Positions 28,540 to 36,040 of a stretch of DNA of 64,000 bases are shown piece after piece. Source of the stretch: Octadecabacter arcticus 238 (lineage in GTDB: Bacteria; Pseudomonadota; Alphaproteobacteria; Rhodobacterales; Rhodobacteraceae). The position numbers and the translations under genes were made by a program. Each line of letters begins with the position of its first letter. Position 1 is the first letter of the stretch. The stretch lies in contig NC_020908.1 of NCBI RefSeq assembly GCF_000155735.2, positions 5,136,280 to 5,200,279 on the forward strand. The letters are read 5' to 3'. The notes beneath the pieces are model-generated. The model searched no databases, was not told the origin of the DNA, and saw nothing but the letters and a program-made list of their open reading frames with translations.

Positions 28540-28825
28540 TCCATCAAAGAACTAAAGAAGTTGCAAAAAGATGCGACTAAAGCGGTCGCAAGCTTTGAAG
28601 ATCGTAAACGTGCCGACGTGATTGCAGAGTTAGAGGCGGTTGCGCAAAATCATGGGTACAAACTGGCGGATCTTACGGGTGGCAAGAAAGCTAAAGTTGC
28701 TTCGCCCGCCAAGTACAAGCATCCGGAAGATTCATCGATCACTTGGACCGGGCGTGGGTAGGCAGCCTAATTGGATTAAGGATGGGCTCTCAGCAGGAAA
28801 ATCGCTAATCGACTTTGCGATCTAA
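28540..28825 (+). pseudogene. H-NS-family regulator (HvrA-like), truncated and frameshifted
   Basis: SIKELKKLQKDATKAVASFEDRKRADVIAELE... is the coiled oligomerisation region and PAKYKHPEDSSITWTGRG / RQPNWIKDGL the C-terminal DNA-binding motif of alphaproteobacterial H-NS-like proteins. The IS630 insertion plus the linked deletion removed the promoter and first codons. A single extra G near 28754-28758 puts the core motif out of frame. This copy cannot make a working regulator. Confidence 0.87.
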
Positions 28826-28892
28826 AAATATTTGTTTGGCGCGAGTGTCTCTCGCCGAGCGTTCAACAAACGGTCCTTTTTGCCACGCAATC

Positions 28893-29222
28893 TTACGCAA
28901 CGCGATCTTGAGGAGTAAGCATTAGAACATTTTCCTGACAGCTTTTAGCTACAAGCCGCGTGTAGGCATACATATTGTGCTGCCGCTTTTGGGCGGGCAG
29001 TTCAATTCTCTGATCATGACTTAGCACTAACGCTGGTAGAGTTTTTGCAATGGGGGGGGATAGAAGAAGGCTTGGCCTGCTCGCTTGATATGGCCTGACA
29101 GCCAGTTGCTTGAAGCCTGCCTCAGCTAGGACGTCCGCGATGCCTATGGCGATGACTTCAGGAACTTCCGCCGCTGTCAGACTTTTGATGACCTGTTGGC
29201 GGTTGTTATTATTCTCAACCAT
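28893..29222 (-). CDS. hypothetical protein
   Basis: 109 aa from MVENNNNRQQVIKSL, chosen because ggag lies 8 nt upstream. The N-terminal half is helical (LTAAEVPEVIAIGIADVLAE), the rest basic with QKRQHNMYAYTRLVAKSC. No family was recognised, and no signal peptide or membrane segment was seen. It is divergent from the Met-Thr peptide gene at 29334. Confidence 0.5.
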   Translation of the reverse strand: MVENNNNRQQVIKSLTAAEVPEVIAIGIADVLAEAGFKQLAVRPYQASRPSLLLSPPIAKTLPALVLSHDQRIELPAQKRQHNMYAYTRLVAKSCQENVLMLTPQDRVA

Positions 29223-29331
29223 CGTCTTTTCTCCTAAATAGTCTGTCTGCATAGCTTGAGTCCCAAACAACACAGTTGCGATCCTCCTACCACAAGTAAT
29301 TGACGTAAGTCTCGCACTGCGATTCAAGGAT

Positions 29332-29372
29332 CCATGACCATGACCATGACCATGACCATGACCATGACCATG
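29332..29372 (+). repeat. hexanucleotide tandem repeat (CCATGA), about 6.8 units
   Basis: Perfect CCATGA units run from 29332 to 29372. They supply the ribosome-site-proximal ATG and the following six Met-Thr codon pairs of the small open frame that starts at 29334. Confidence 0.97.
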
Positions 29373-29438
29373 CTCGGTCGCCCTTCAATGGTTAGTGCGT
29401 CTACTGCTGCGCTGGCCGTAATTGGAGAGCATAACTAA
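29334..29438 (+). CDS. small Met-Thr repeat peptide
   Basis: A 34-codon frame: six Met-Thr pairs, then MLGRPSMVSASTAALAVIGE and HN, stop at 29436. It has a ribosome site (aagga, about 4-5 nt before the first ATG) and an immediate Rho-independent terminator. The second half is a hydrophobic stretch (STAALAVIG). The arrangement, peptide then terminator, resembles a leader peptide, but no plus-strand gene follows directly: the next gene on this side (lysR fragment) is convergent. Function unknown. Confidence 0.45.
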   Translation: MTMTMTMTMTMTMLGRPSMVSASTAALAVIGEHN

Positions 29439-29467
29439 CCCGCCCTACGTGGCGGGTTTTTCTTTTT
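29439..29467. terminator. Rho-independent terminator
   Basis: cccgcc-ctacgt-ggcggg followed by tttttcttttt, directly after the stop of the Met-Thr peptide frame. It may also serve the converging lysR fragment. Confidence 0.8.
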
Positions 29468-29487
29468 GGGGAGGACATCTCGAGATA

Positions 29488-29772
29488 TTATTGAAGCGCG
29501 GTCTTCATGCGCGACATTTCGGCAAAGGCTTGATCTGCCAGAGCTAGAATCTTCCTACATCGCATGTAAAAAACCTGCCCCGCTTTGCTTGGGGCCACCT
29601 TGCGCGTGGTGCGGACCAAGAGAAAGACGCCAAGCTCCCGTTCGAGTTGGGTGATCTGGCGGCTCACGATTGACTTTCCTACGCCCAAGCGCTCAGCAGC
29701 GAGCGTGAATGACCCTGTTTCAAAAACCGCAACAAAGTAGGCTAAACGGTTAAGGTTGTCGCTTTTTGCCAT
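29488..29772 (-). pseudogene. LysR-family regulator, N-terminal fragment
   Basis: 94 aa holding only the winged HTH: FVAVFETGSFTLAAERLG and KSIVSRQITQLERELGVFLL, then the linker helix. Intact LysR proteins are about 300 aa; the effector domain is absent. The frame ends near the shared terminator, so the 3' part was deleted. It might still bind DNA. Confidence 0.8.
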
Positions 29773-29877
29773 GGCAGATTACTAGCCTCCTACAAAAATA
29801 TCAGCTGCGCCAGTTTGTCATTGTTGCGGTAGTTCTCTTGATATTGATATGGCGTCAATATCTTGGAGGACTTAATC

Positions 29878-30156
29878 GTGAGCAAAAAAAAAGAACCTAA
29901 CTTCGAATGCCCCAATTGCGGCCCAATTGCCTCGGACGTGAAAGACAGCCGCAGGCATGAACTGGCTGGTTCATTGACAATCCGCAGGCGCAGATGGTGC
30001 CCCAGTTGCGAGGAAGGGTTTACGACCTACGAACTTACAGATGAGGCGGTATACAAAGCCACCAAAGGCTTGTTCTTAGACTTGGCACACCAAGCTGTCG
30101 ACTTGGCATCCGACCACACGGTTCCTCCTAGGCCAGAACGAAATCGGAAAAAATAG
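29878..30156 (+). CDS. NrdR-like zinc-ribbon protein without ATP-cone
   Basis: 92 aa from a GTG start (29878), chosen because ggagg stands 7-8 nt upstream; a TTG at 29863 lies before that site. The first half matches the zinc-ribbon of the NrdR repressor: CPNCGPIASDVKDSRRHE ... IRRRRWCPSCEEGFTTYEL, with the four Cys and the conserved D-S-R and FTTYE. NrdR is about 150 aa and has an ATP-cone that senses nucleotides; here the C-terminus is a short basic tail instead. It could be a phage-type or degenerate regulator. Located in IS-rich DNA. Confidence 0.7.
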   Translation: MSKKKEPNFECPNCGPIASDVKDSRRHELAGSLTIRRRRWCPSCEEGFTTYELTDEAVYKATKGLFLDLAHQAVDLASDHTVPPRPERNRKK

Positions 30157-30183
30157 ACAATATCAGCTAACTGAGAGTTACCC

Positions 30184-30324
30184 GTGACGCCACATCAAAG
30201 CATAGTCGCTCGCAAATTTCTTGGGTGGGGCGTTCAGGTTATGGAAGCCAAAACAGGTATTCCGGCTGCAACGGTCTCTGGGGCCGTTGTTGCAGGGACC
30301 CCAGCGGGTCTGCTAGACACCTAG
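30184..30324 (+). CDS. possible small protein or gene fragment
   Basis: A 46-codon frame from GTG (VTPHQSIVARKFLGWGVQV then MEAKTGIPAATVSGAVVAGT) with gagag about 6 nt upstream, ending just before the IS5 transposase. No family recognised; it may be a fragment cut by the IS5 element. Confidence 0.25.
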   Translation: MTPHQSIVARKFLGWGVQVMEAKTGIPAATVSGAVVAGTPAGLLDT

Positions 30325-30346
30325 CTTGCCAACGACTTGGATATTC

Positions 30347-31327
30347 ATGATGCCGCACAAATTCAACGCTTCCCGCCGCCACAAGTTTGAAAAGAAACGA
30401 CAGAAGGTCACCAACTGGCGAGTGTACAATGAAGGCCTGCGTCAGCGCGGTGATGTGACAATTTGGTTGAGCCCTGAGGTTGCAGATAAGTGGCTTGCCG
30501 ATAAACGTCAGACGCCAGGCGGCCAACCCACATACTCTGATATGGCCATATCAGTATGCCTGACGCTAGGTATGGCTTTCAAACAACCTTTGCGGCAGAC
30601 GCAAGGATTGGTCGGTAGTTTGGCGCGGCTTATGGGACTGGATGTTTCCGTTCCGGATTTCTCGACCCTCTCGCGGAGAGGTGCGGGGCTCAGCATACCA
30701 GAAAAATCTAAAGCCCAAAGGGCCGGCCCAATCGAATTAGTTGTGGATAGTACGGGTCTGAAGATATTTGGTGAAGGCGAATGGCTGGAGAAAAAGCATA
30801 AAACAAAGCCCAAACGTAAGTCGTGGCGCAAGCTGCATCTTGGACTGGATATCACAACTGGAGATATCGTTTGCTCCGATTTGACAAAAGACGACGTAGG
30901 CGACCCAACTGCTTTGCCCGAACTTCTCGATCAGATTGACGCTCCTGTTAGCCGCTTTTTGGCGGATGGCGCCTATGATGGCGATCCTACCAGCAATCTG
31001 CTTGTGGACCGTTTTGGTGAAGCTATAGAGATTGTAATTCCGCCTCCGATCACGGCCGTTCTCAGCCTCGATGCTGCCCGTGATCCAACGCCCCGAGATA
31101 AACACATCGCGGAGATTCGAGACAAAGGGCGCCTGGCATGGCAAGTTAGCAGCGGCTACAATCACCGGAGCCGCGGCGAAGCACAAATAGGCCGCTGGAA
31201 GATGGTCATCGGCCCCAAACTGAAAGCTCGGAACTTTCCGAACCAAAAAACTGAAGTCAGGATTGGGACAAACATTCTCAACAAAATGAACGGGCTTGGT
31301 CGTGCCAAGTACGAGGCTGCTGCATGA
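30347..31327 (+). CDS. IS5-family (IS903-like) transposase
   Basis: About 326 aa. The core shows ELVVDSTGLKIFGEGEW (Asp), FLADGAYDGDPT (Asp) and RSRGEAQIGRWKMVIGPKLKAR (Glu of the Y-(2)-R-(3)-E-(6)-K signature). Starts MMPHKFNASRR. It appears intact. I could not define the left inverted repeat. Confidence 0.9.
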   Translation: MMPHKFNASRRHKFEKKRQKVTNWRVYNEGLRQRGDVTIWLSPEVADKWLADKRQTPGGQPTYSDMAISVCLTLGMAFKQPLRQTQGLVGSLARLMGLDVSVPDFSTLSRRGAGLSIPEKSKAQRAGPIELVVDSTGLKIFGEGEWLEKKHKTKPKRKSWRKLHLGLDITTGDIVCSDLTKDDVGDPTALPELLDQIDAPVSRFLADGAYDGDPTSNLLVDRFGEAIEIVIPPPITAVLSLDAARDPTPRDKHIAEIRDKGRLAWQVSSGYNHRSRGEAQIGRWKMVIGPKLKARNFPNQKTEVRIGTNILNKMNGLGRAKYEAAA

Positions 31328-31333
31328 CCTGAA

Positions 31334-31537
31334 TTATGGGTAAGGGCAATCTCGGACTTCGCCATATCCATGCAACACGGCTAACCCAATCTCTTCGACG
31401 CGCAAAGTTCTGTCACGTGGGCTGAACACCTCGTAGCTCGCCGGACGGCGCTCTGATTTCAGTTTAAGCGACCCATCAGGCTGCTTGTCCCAGAACTGTT
31501 GAGGACACTCGGTTGGGCGGTTGATGATCAACGACAT
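31334..31537 (-). pseudogene. type III restriction/helicase (res-like) N-terminal fragment
   Basis: MSLIINRPTECPQQFWDKQP ... ERRPASYEVFSPRDRTLRVEEIGL resembles the first ~50 residues of helicase subunits of type III restriction systems (RRPASYEIFD...RRVE). After GLAVL the frame runs into the end of the IS5 element and stops. It lies directly downstream of a methylase-like fragment, the usual mod-res order. Confidence 0.5.
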
Positions 31538-31539
31538 AT

Positions 31540-31810
31540 CAGTCTTCCAACGCTACGATTTTTAGACTTTCGATCCCGCGATAATCTACAATCTTGATCG
31601 CGACCTTCTTGTTGCCACCCGCCGTAAAGCATCGAAGAATTCGCGCAGATAAATGTGGTTGTTCTTGATATTTCCCTCAGTGAGCATCGTGCTCTCGATG
31701 ATGTTAACAGCGACGTCCTGGTGGGAGGAAACTGTGATGGTCTCGGCTCGGAGGACGGTTGTTTTCTTTATGTCTTCGATGACCTTGCTTTGTAACGACT
31801 TGCACTCGTT
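31540..31810 (-). pseudogene. type III methyltransferase (mod-like) C-terminal fragment
   Basis: Reading the minus strand, KVIEDIKKTTVLRAETITV...NHIYLREFFDALR continues in another frame as GGNKKVAIKIVDYRGIESLK and ends just before the res-like start. The closing KVAxKVVDxxG pattern is found at the end of type III Mod proteins. A frameshift near 31620 and the missing 5' part mark it as a remnant. The remaining gap to hpsN shows no gene. Confidence 0.45.
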
Positions 31811-31916
31811 AAATGTAATGGCTTACATATGTGTAACAAGACTGCGAATCTATTTTGCACTGGGTGACTGTAACCTCCCGCGATGCACCGACCACAAGAC
31901 ATAAGGCGACCCTAAT

Positions 31917-33224
31917 ATGGCACGGACCTATCTCAAGAAAGCGACGCTGACGGCACAATCTGGCGCGTCGGACGTTCATGACATTGTTCAGGGGATCCTG
32001 ACGGACATTGAGGCGGGCGGGGATGACAAGGCCCGTGAATACGCGGTCAAGTTCGACAAGTATGACGGGAACATCATCCTGACGGACGAAGAAATCCAAG
32101 CGGCCTGCGATCGTGTGCCGGAGAAGTTGAAACAGGACATCCAATTCGCCCATGACAACGTGCGTCGGTTTGCCGAGGCCCAAAAGGGCACGGTCAAAGA
32201 CATTGAATTTGAAATCACGCCAGGTCTGATCGCGGGACAGAAAGCGATCCCCGTGGATGCTGCGGGCTGTTACGTTCCAGGGGGGCGTTATAGCCATATC
32301 GCAAGTGCAATTATGACGGTGACAACGGCAAAGGTCGCAGGGTGTAGCCACATCACCGCAACATCGCCGCCGCGTCCCGGCTTGGGCGTTGCCCCCGCGA
32401 TTGTTTATGCAGCCCATATTTGTGGCGCCCACAAAATTATGGCGCTGGGCGGTGTGCAAGGCGTCGCTGCAATGACGTTTGGGTTGTTCGGCTTGCCTAA
32501 GGCGAACATTCTTGTGGGTCCTGGCAATCAGTTCGTCGCTGAGGCCAAGCGTATCTTGTTCGGTCGTGTCGGAATCGATATGATCGCGGGCCCGACTGAC
32601 AGCTTGGTTTTGGCCGACAAGACTGCGGATCCGCATATCGTCGCGACGGACTTAGTGAGCCAAGCAGAGCATGGATATAACTCGCCAGTCTGGCTGGTAA
32701 CGGACGACGTGGCTTTGGCCAAAGATGTCATGGCGCGCGTGCCCGTATTGATTGACGACCTTCCGGAACTGAACCGCGAAAACGCATTTGCCGCGTGGCG
32801 TGATTATGCCGAAGTGATCGTGTGCAAAGACCGCGAAGACATGGCCGCCTGTTCGGATGAATATGCACCCGAACATTTGACCGTTCAGGCAGAAGACCTC
32901 GATTGGTGGTTGGGTCGGTTGTCTTGCTATGGTTCTCTGTTCTTGGGCGAAGAAACGACTGTGTCTTACGGTGACAAGGCGTCAGGTACGAACCACGTTT
33001 TGCCAACGTCTGGCGCAGCGGGTTACACGGGCGGTTTGTCCGTTCACAAATACATGAAAATCGTCACCTGGCAGCGATCTACACGCGATGGGTCCAAGCG
33101 GGTTGCTGAAGCGACCGCGCGGATATCGCGACTGGAAGGAATGGAAGGCCACGCGCGCGCAGCCGATGTTCGCCTTGCCAAGTATTTCCCGAATGAGACG
33201 TTCGATTTGACCGCAGATGGCTAA
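31917..33224 (+). CDS. hpsN: sulfopropanediol 3-dehydrogenase (HisD-like)
   Basis: 435 aa of the histidinol-dehydrogenase superfamily. It oxidises (R)-2,3-dihydroxypropane-1-sulfonate (DHPS) to (R)-sulfolactate with NAD+. Family features: PVDAAGCYVPGGRYSHIAS, NILVGPGNQFVAEAKR, DIMAGPTDS-like IDMIAGPTDSLVLAD, zinc-ligand segment LVSQAEHGYNS, and EYAPEHLTVQ with the catalytic Glu-His. The closing GTNHVLPTSGAAGYTGGLSV is shared with HisD. The neighbours (hpsO, hpsP, comDE) make HpsN far more likely than histidine synthesis. First gene of a six-gene operon; stop overlaps hpsO. Confidence 0.88.
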   Translation: MARTYLKKATLTAQSGASDVHDIVQGILTDIEAGGDDKAREYAVKFDKYDGNIILTDEEIQAACDRVPEKLKQDIQFAHDNVRRFAEAQKGTVKDIEFEITPGLIAGQKAIPVDAAGCYVPGGRYSHIASAIMTVTTAKVAGCSHITATSPPRPGLGVAPAIVYAAHICGAHKIMALGGVQGVAAMTFGLFGLPKANILVGPGNQFVAEAKRILFGRVGIDMIAGPTDSLVLADKTADPHIVATDLVSQAEHGYNSPVWLVTDDVALAKDVMARVPVLIDDLPELNRENAFAAWRDYAEVIVCKDREDMAACSDEYAPEHLTVQAEDLDWWLGRLSCYGSLFLGEETTVSYGDKASGTNHVLPTSGAAGYTGGLSVHKYMKIVTWQRSTRDGSKRVAEATARISRLEGMEGHARAADVRLAKYFPNETFDLTADG

Positions 33225-33978
33225 TCCAGACACCCTTTTTGATCTAGGCGGCAAGGTCGCCTGCGTCACCGGTGCCAGTTCCGGTCTGGGGCGGCGCGCG
33301 GCGCTCGTGCTGGCGGAAGCTGGGGCCAAAGTCGTGTGTGTGGCCCGCCGCTCAGATGCTTTGGATAGCCTATGCAACGAGATTGGTGTGGTCGCCGCCG
33401 CTGTGGTCGCCGACGTCGCAGATCGGGACCAGATGGAAAACCTGGTCTCAAAGATTGGCGCCCCCTTTGGTGCGCCAGACATTATTGTGCACGCCGCAGG
33501 CATCAACACCCGTGAACCGGCCGATGATGTGACGCCACACGGCTGGGACCAGACGCTGGCGCTCAACCTCACCGCACCGTTTTTTCTAAGCCAAGCGATG
33601 GTACCCGCCATGAAGGCAAAGGGCTGGGGCCGGATTGTGAATTTTGCGTCCCTGCAAACGACGCGGGCCTTTTCAGGTGGTATCGCCTATGGCGCTTCCA
33701 AGGCAGGTATCGCCCAGCTAACCCGCGCTATGGCTGAGGCGTGGTCCAAGGACGGCGTCACTGCAAACGCCATTGGACCAGGATTCTTCCCGACGGAACT
33801 GACCGGCCCTGTGTTTGCCGATCCTGAACGTGCGGCGCGCAACGCGGCGCAAACTTGTATTGGGCGCAATGGCACGCTTGAGGACATCGATGGTCCGTTG
33901 CTGTTCCTGTGCTCAGACGCATCAGCCTATGTTACGGGCCAGATTCTGATGGTGGACGGGGGATATACCGCAAAATGA
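33217..33978 (+). CDS. hpsO: short-chain dehydrogenase of DHPS pathway (HpsO-like)
   Basis: 253 aa classical SDR: cofactor motif VTGASSGLGRRAAL, catalytic Ser in NFASLQTTRA, YGASKAG (Tyr/Lys), and the SDR end VTGQILMVDGGYTAK. With HpsP it is thought to interconvert the DHPS enantiomers through a keto intermediate so that the R form reaches HpsN. It overlaps hpsN by 8 nt and hpsP by 4 nt. The substrate assignment rests on gene order. Confidence 0.78.
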   Translation: MANPDTLFDLGGKVACVTGASSGLGRRAALVLAEAGAKVVCVARRSDALDSLCNEIGVVAAAVVADVADRDQMENLVSKIGAPFGAPDIIVHAAGINTREPADDVTPHGWDQTLALNLTAPFFLSQAMVPAMKAKGWGRIVNFASLQTTRAFSGGIAYGASKAGIAQLTRAMAEAWSKDGVTANAIGPGFFPTELTGPVFADPERAARNAAQTCIGRNGTLEDIDGPLLFLCSDASAYVTGQILMVDGGYTAK

Positions 33979-34961
33979 AAGCGCTTGTTTATGACTCCGT
34001 TCAAACACTTGTGTACCGCGATATGCCTGACCCTATCGTGGGGGCAGGCCAAAGCCTGATCCGGATTGAGGCGTCGGGTATCTGTGGGTCTGATATGCAT
34101 GCCTTCTTGGGCCATGACGATCGCCGCCCTGCACCGCTGATCCTTGGCCATGAGGCCGCTGGGCGGATCGTTGGTGGGCTGCGCGATGGCGAGCGTGTGA
34201 CGATCAACCCGTTGGTGACATGTGGAACATGCCGCGCCTGTACGTCTGGCCGTGACAACCTGTGTGCAGAACGGATGATCATTTCCATGCCGCCACGCGA
34301 AGGCGCGTTTGCCGAAATGGTTGTGATGCGGGATGAGAACCTCGTGTACGTGCCCGATGAAGTGCCGTTGCGCAAAGCGGCCTTGGCAGAACCGCTGGCC
34401 TGTGGCTGGCATGCCGTCCGCCTTGGATCAACGATTTTGGATATGCCATTGCGTGATGCAAAGTGCCACGTCATCGGCGGTGGCGCGATTGGCGTTGGCG
34501 CAGCACTTGCCCTGCGCGCGTTTGGGGCAACGCAGATCACTGTCGCCGAACCCAACGCCGTGCGCCGCACAACACTGGATCGGATTGATGGGTTTGACGC
34601 CGTCGCACCCGGTGATGTGACGCAGGCTGATCTGGTCATCGACGGCGTCGGCTACGCCGCAACCCGTGCAGATGCGACGGCGACAACCCAACCGGGTGGC
34701 GTGATCATGCACATCGGTTTGGGAGAGGGCGAGGGCGGCCTTGATATCCGCCGCATGACCTTGCAAGAAATCACATTTGTGGGCACATATACGTATACCG
34801 CACAAGATTTCCGTGACACGGCTGCGGCCATTTTTGATGGCCGGCTTGGCGCGCTGGACTGGACAGAGCAACGACCCTTAATTGACGGACAGCAGGCGTT
34901 CACTGACATTCGTGCAGGCAACGTTGCGGCCCCAAAGATCATACTTGAACCCAACCCATGA
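33975..34961 (+). CDS. hpsP: zinc alcohol dehydrogenase of DHPS pathway (HpsP-like)
   Basis: 328 aa medium-chain dehydrogenase. Catalytic zinc site ASGICGSDMHAFLGHDD and GHEAAGRIVG; structural-zinc Cys cluster CGTCRACTSGRDNLC; Rossmann motif VIGGGAIGVGAALAL. It probably partners HpsO in DHPS epimerisation. The start overlaps the hpsO stop (ATGA). Alternative: another sugar-alcohol dehydrogenase, less likely given the neighbours. Confidence 0.78.
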   Translation: MKALVYDSVQTLVYRDMPDPIVGAGQSLIRIEASGICGSDMHAFLGHDDRRPAPLILGHEAAGRIVGGLRDGERVTINPLVTCGTCRACTSGRDNLCAERMIISMPPREGAFAEMVVMRDENLVYVPDEVPLRKAALAEPLACGWHAVRLGSTILDMPLRDAKCHVIGGGAIGVGAALALRAFGATQITVAEPNAVRRTTLDRIDGFDAVAPGDVTQADLVIDGVGYAATRADATATTQPGGVIMHIGLGEGEGGLDIRRMTLQEITFVGTYTYTAQDFRDTAAAIFDGRLGALDWTEQRPLIDGQQAFTDIRAGNVAAPKIILEPNP

Positions 34962-34982
34962 CCTTTCGCGAAGGAGCGAACC

Positions 34983-35489
34983 TTGAGCATTGACAAGAAA
35001 ATTGTGGACGATCTGGTAGCAAACGACGTGTCGTTCATCACCACCGTCCCGTGCAAACAACTCGCTGGTGTGATCGACGAAGTCGAAGCGCGGCCAGAAA
35101 TCTTTCACATCCCGTCCAACAAAGAAGACGAAGGCATGGGCCTGTGCGCTGGCGCGTGGATGGGCGGCAAACGCCCCTGTATCATCATGCAGAACACGGC
35201 CATTGGTGTGACGATCAACACGCTGGCAACGCTGACGCAATATTACCGTATGCCGTTGCCGATGCTGATCTCATATCGCGGTGAGCTGCGCGAACCTGTC
35301 GCGTGTCAGGTTGAAATGGCGGTTCACACCAAGGCATTGCTCAACCAGTTGAACATTCCGACCTATCACTTCCACAAGGAATCTGATGCGGACGAATTTG
35401 ACGCAATCCTGAAATATACGTTCATGTGCAACAAGCCGGTCGCGATCTTGACCGATGCATCTTTCTGGGGAGGCTACGGCGACCAATGA
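34983..35489 (+). CDS. comD: sulfopyruvate decarboxylase alpha subunit
   Basis: 168 aa, the pyrimidine-binding half of a thiamine-diphosphate enzyme split into two chains. TTVPCKQLAGVIDEVEAR, HIPSNKEDEGMGLCAGAWMG (with the Glu that activates thiamine) and MQNTAIGVTINTLATLTQYY are typical of ComD. With ComE it decarboxylates sulfopyruvate to sulfoacetaldehyde. A ribosome site (cgaaggagcg) precedes the start. Phosphonopyruvate decarboxylase is related, but the hps context favours sulfopyruvate. Confidence 0.85.
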   Translation: MSIDKKIVDDLVANDVSFITTVPCKQLAGVIDEVEARPEIFHIPSNKEDEGMGLCAGAWMGGKRPCIIMQNTAIGVTINTLATLTQYYRMPLPMLISYRGELREPVACQVEMAVHTKALLNQLNIPTYHFHKESDADEFDAILKYTFMCNKPVAILTDASFWGGYGDQ

Positions 35490-36040
35490 TCAGATCTGAA
35501 ATCCTGCGCGACATCGCGCCCATCCTTCGTGACCAACTGGTCGTCTGTAACATCGGTTTACCCAGCCAAGAGCTGCATATGATCGATGACCAACCCACAA
35601 ACTTCTACATGCTTGGAACAATGGGTCTGTCTTCGTCGATTGGCCTCGGCCTCGCGCTTAGCCAGCCGAAAACTGTCATTTCTATTGATGGTGACGGGTC
35701 CGTGCTGACCAACCTCGGTACGCTTCCAACAATCGCAAATAACGTGGCTGACAATTATATCCTGATGATCATCGACAACGGATCGTACGGATCAACCGGT
35801 GACCAACCAACCTATGCCGGTATGAAAACCAAGCTTGAAAAAGTGGCTGAGGCCTGTGGTTGTGAAAACGTCGTCGTTTGTCAGGACGTTGACACAGGAA
35901 AGACCCTGCAGGCTGCGTTAGATAGCAAAAAGATGACTGTGATCGTGGTGAAATGTGACAGCGGCAACATCAAACTGCCGGTTATCACCATGGACCCCGT
36001 CGTGATCCGTGATCGGTTCATGAAAGCGGTCGTGGGCTAA
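35486..36040 (+). CDS. comE: sulfopyruvate decarboxylase beta subunit
   Basis: 184 aa, the diphosphate-binding half of the enzyme. SIDGDGSVLTNLGTLPTIAN...IIDNGSYGSTG is the GDG-x(20-25)-N thiamine-diphosphate/Mg2+ motif; GLPSQELHMI and LGTMGLSSSIGLGLALS are also characteristic. The start overlaps the comD stop (ATGA), fitting a 1:1 complex. Confidence 0.86.
   Translation: MIRSEILRDIAPILRDQLVVCNIGLPSQELHMIDDQPTNFYMLGTMGLSSSIGLGLALSQPKTVISIDGDGSVLTNLGTLPTIANNVADNYILMIIDNGSYGSTGDQPTYAGMKTKLEKVAEACGCENVVVCQDVDTGKTLQAALDSKKMTVIVVKCDSGNIKLPVITMDPVVIRDRFMKAVVG

Noticed and set aside
29332..29372. Phase-variable contingency repeat
   Set aside because: The unit is 6 bp, so gain or loss of units does not change the reading frame; only peptide length would vary.
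31917..33224. hisD, histidinol dehydrogenase of histidine synthesis
   Set aside because: The fold is the same, but the gene starts an operon with hpsO, hpsP and comDE and no his gene is near, which points to HpsN.
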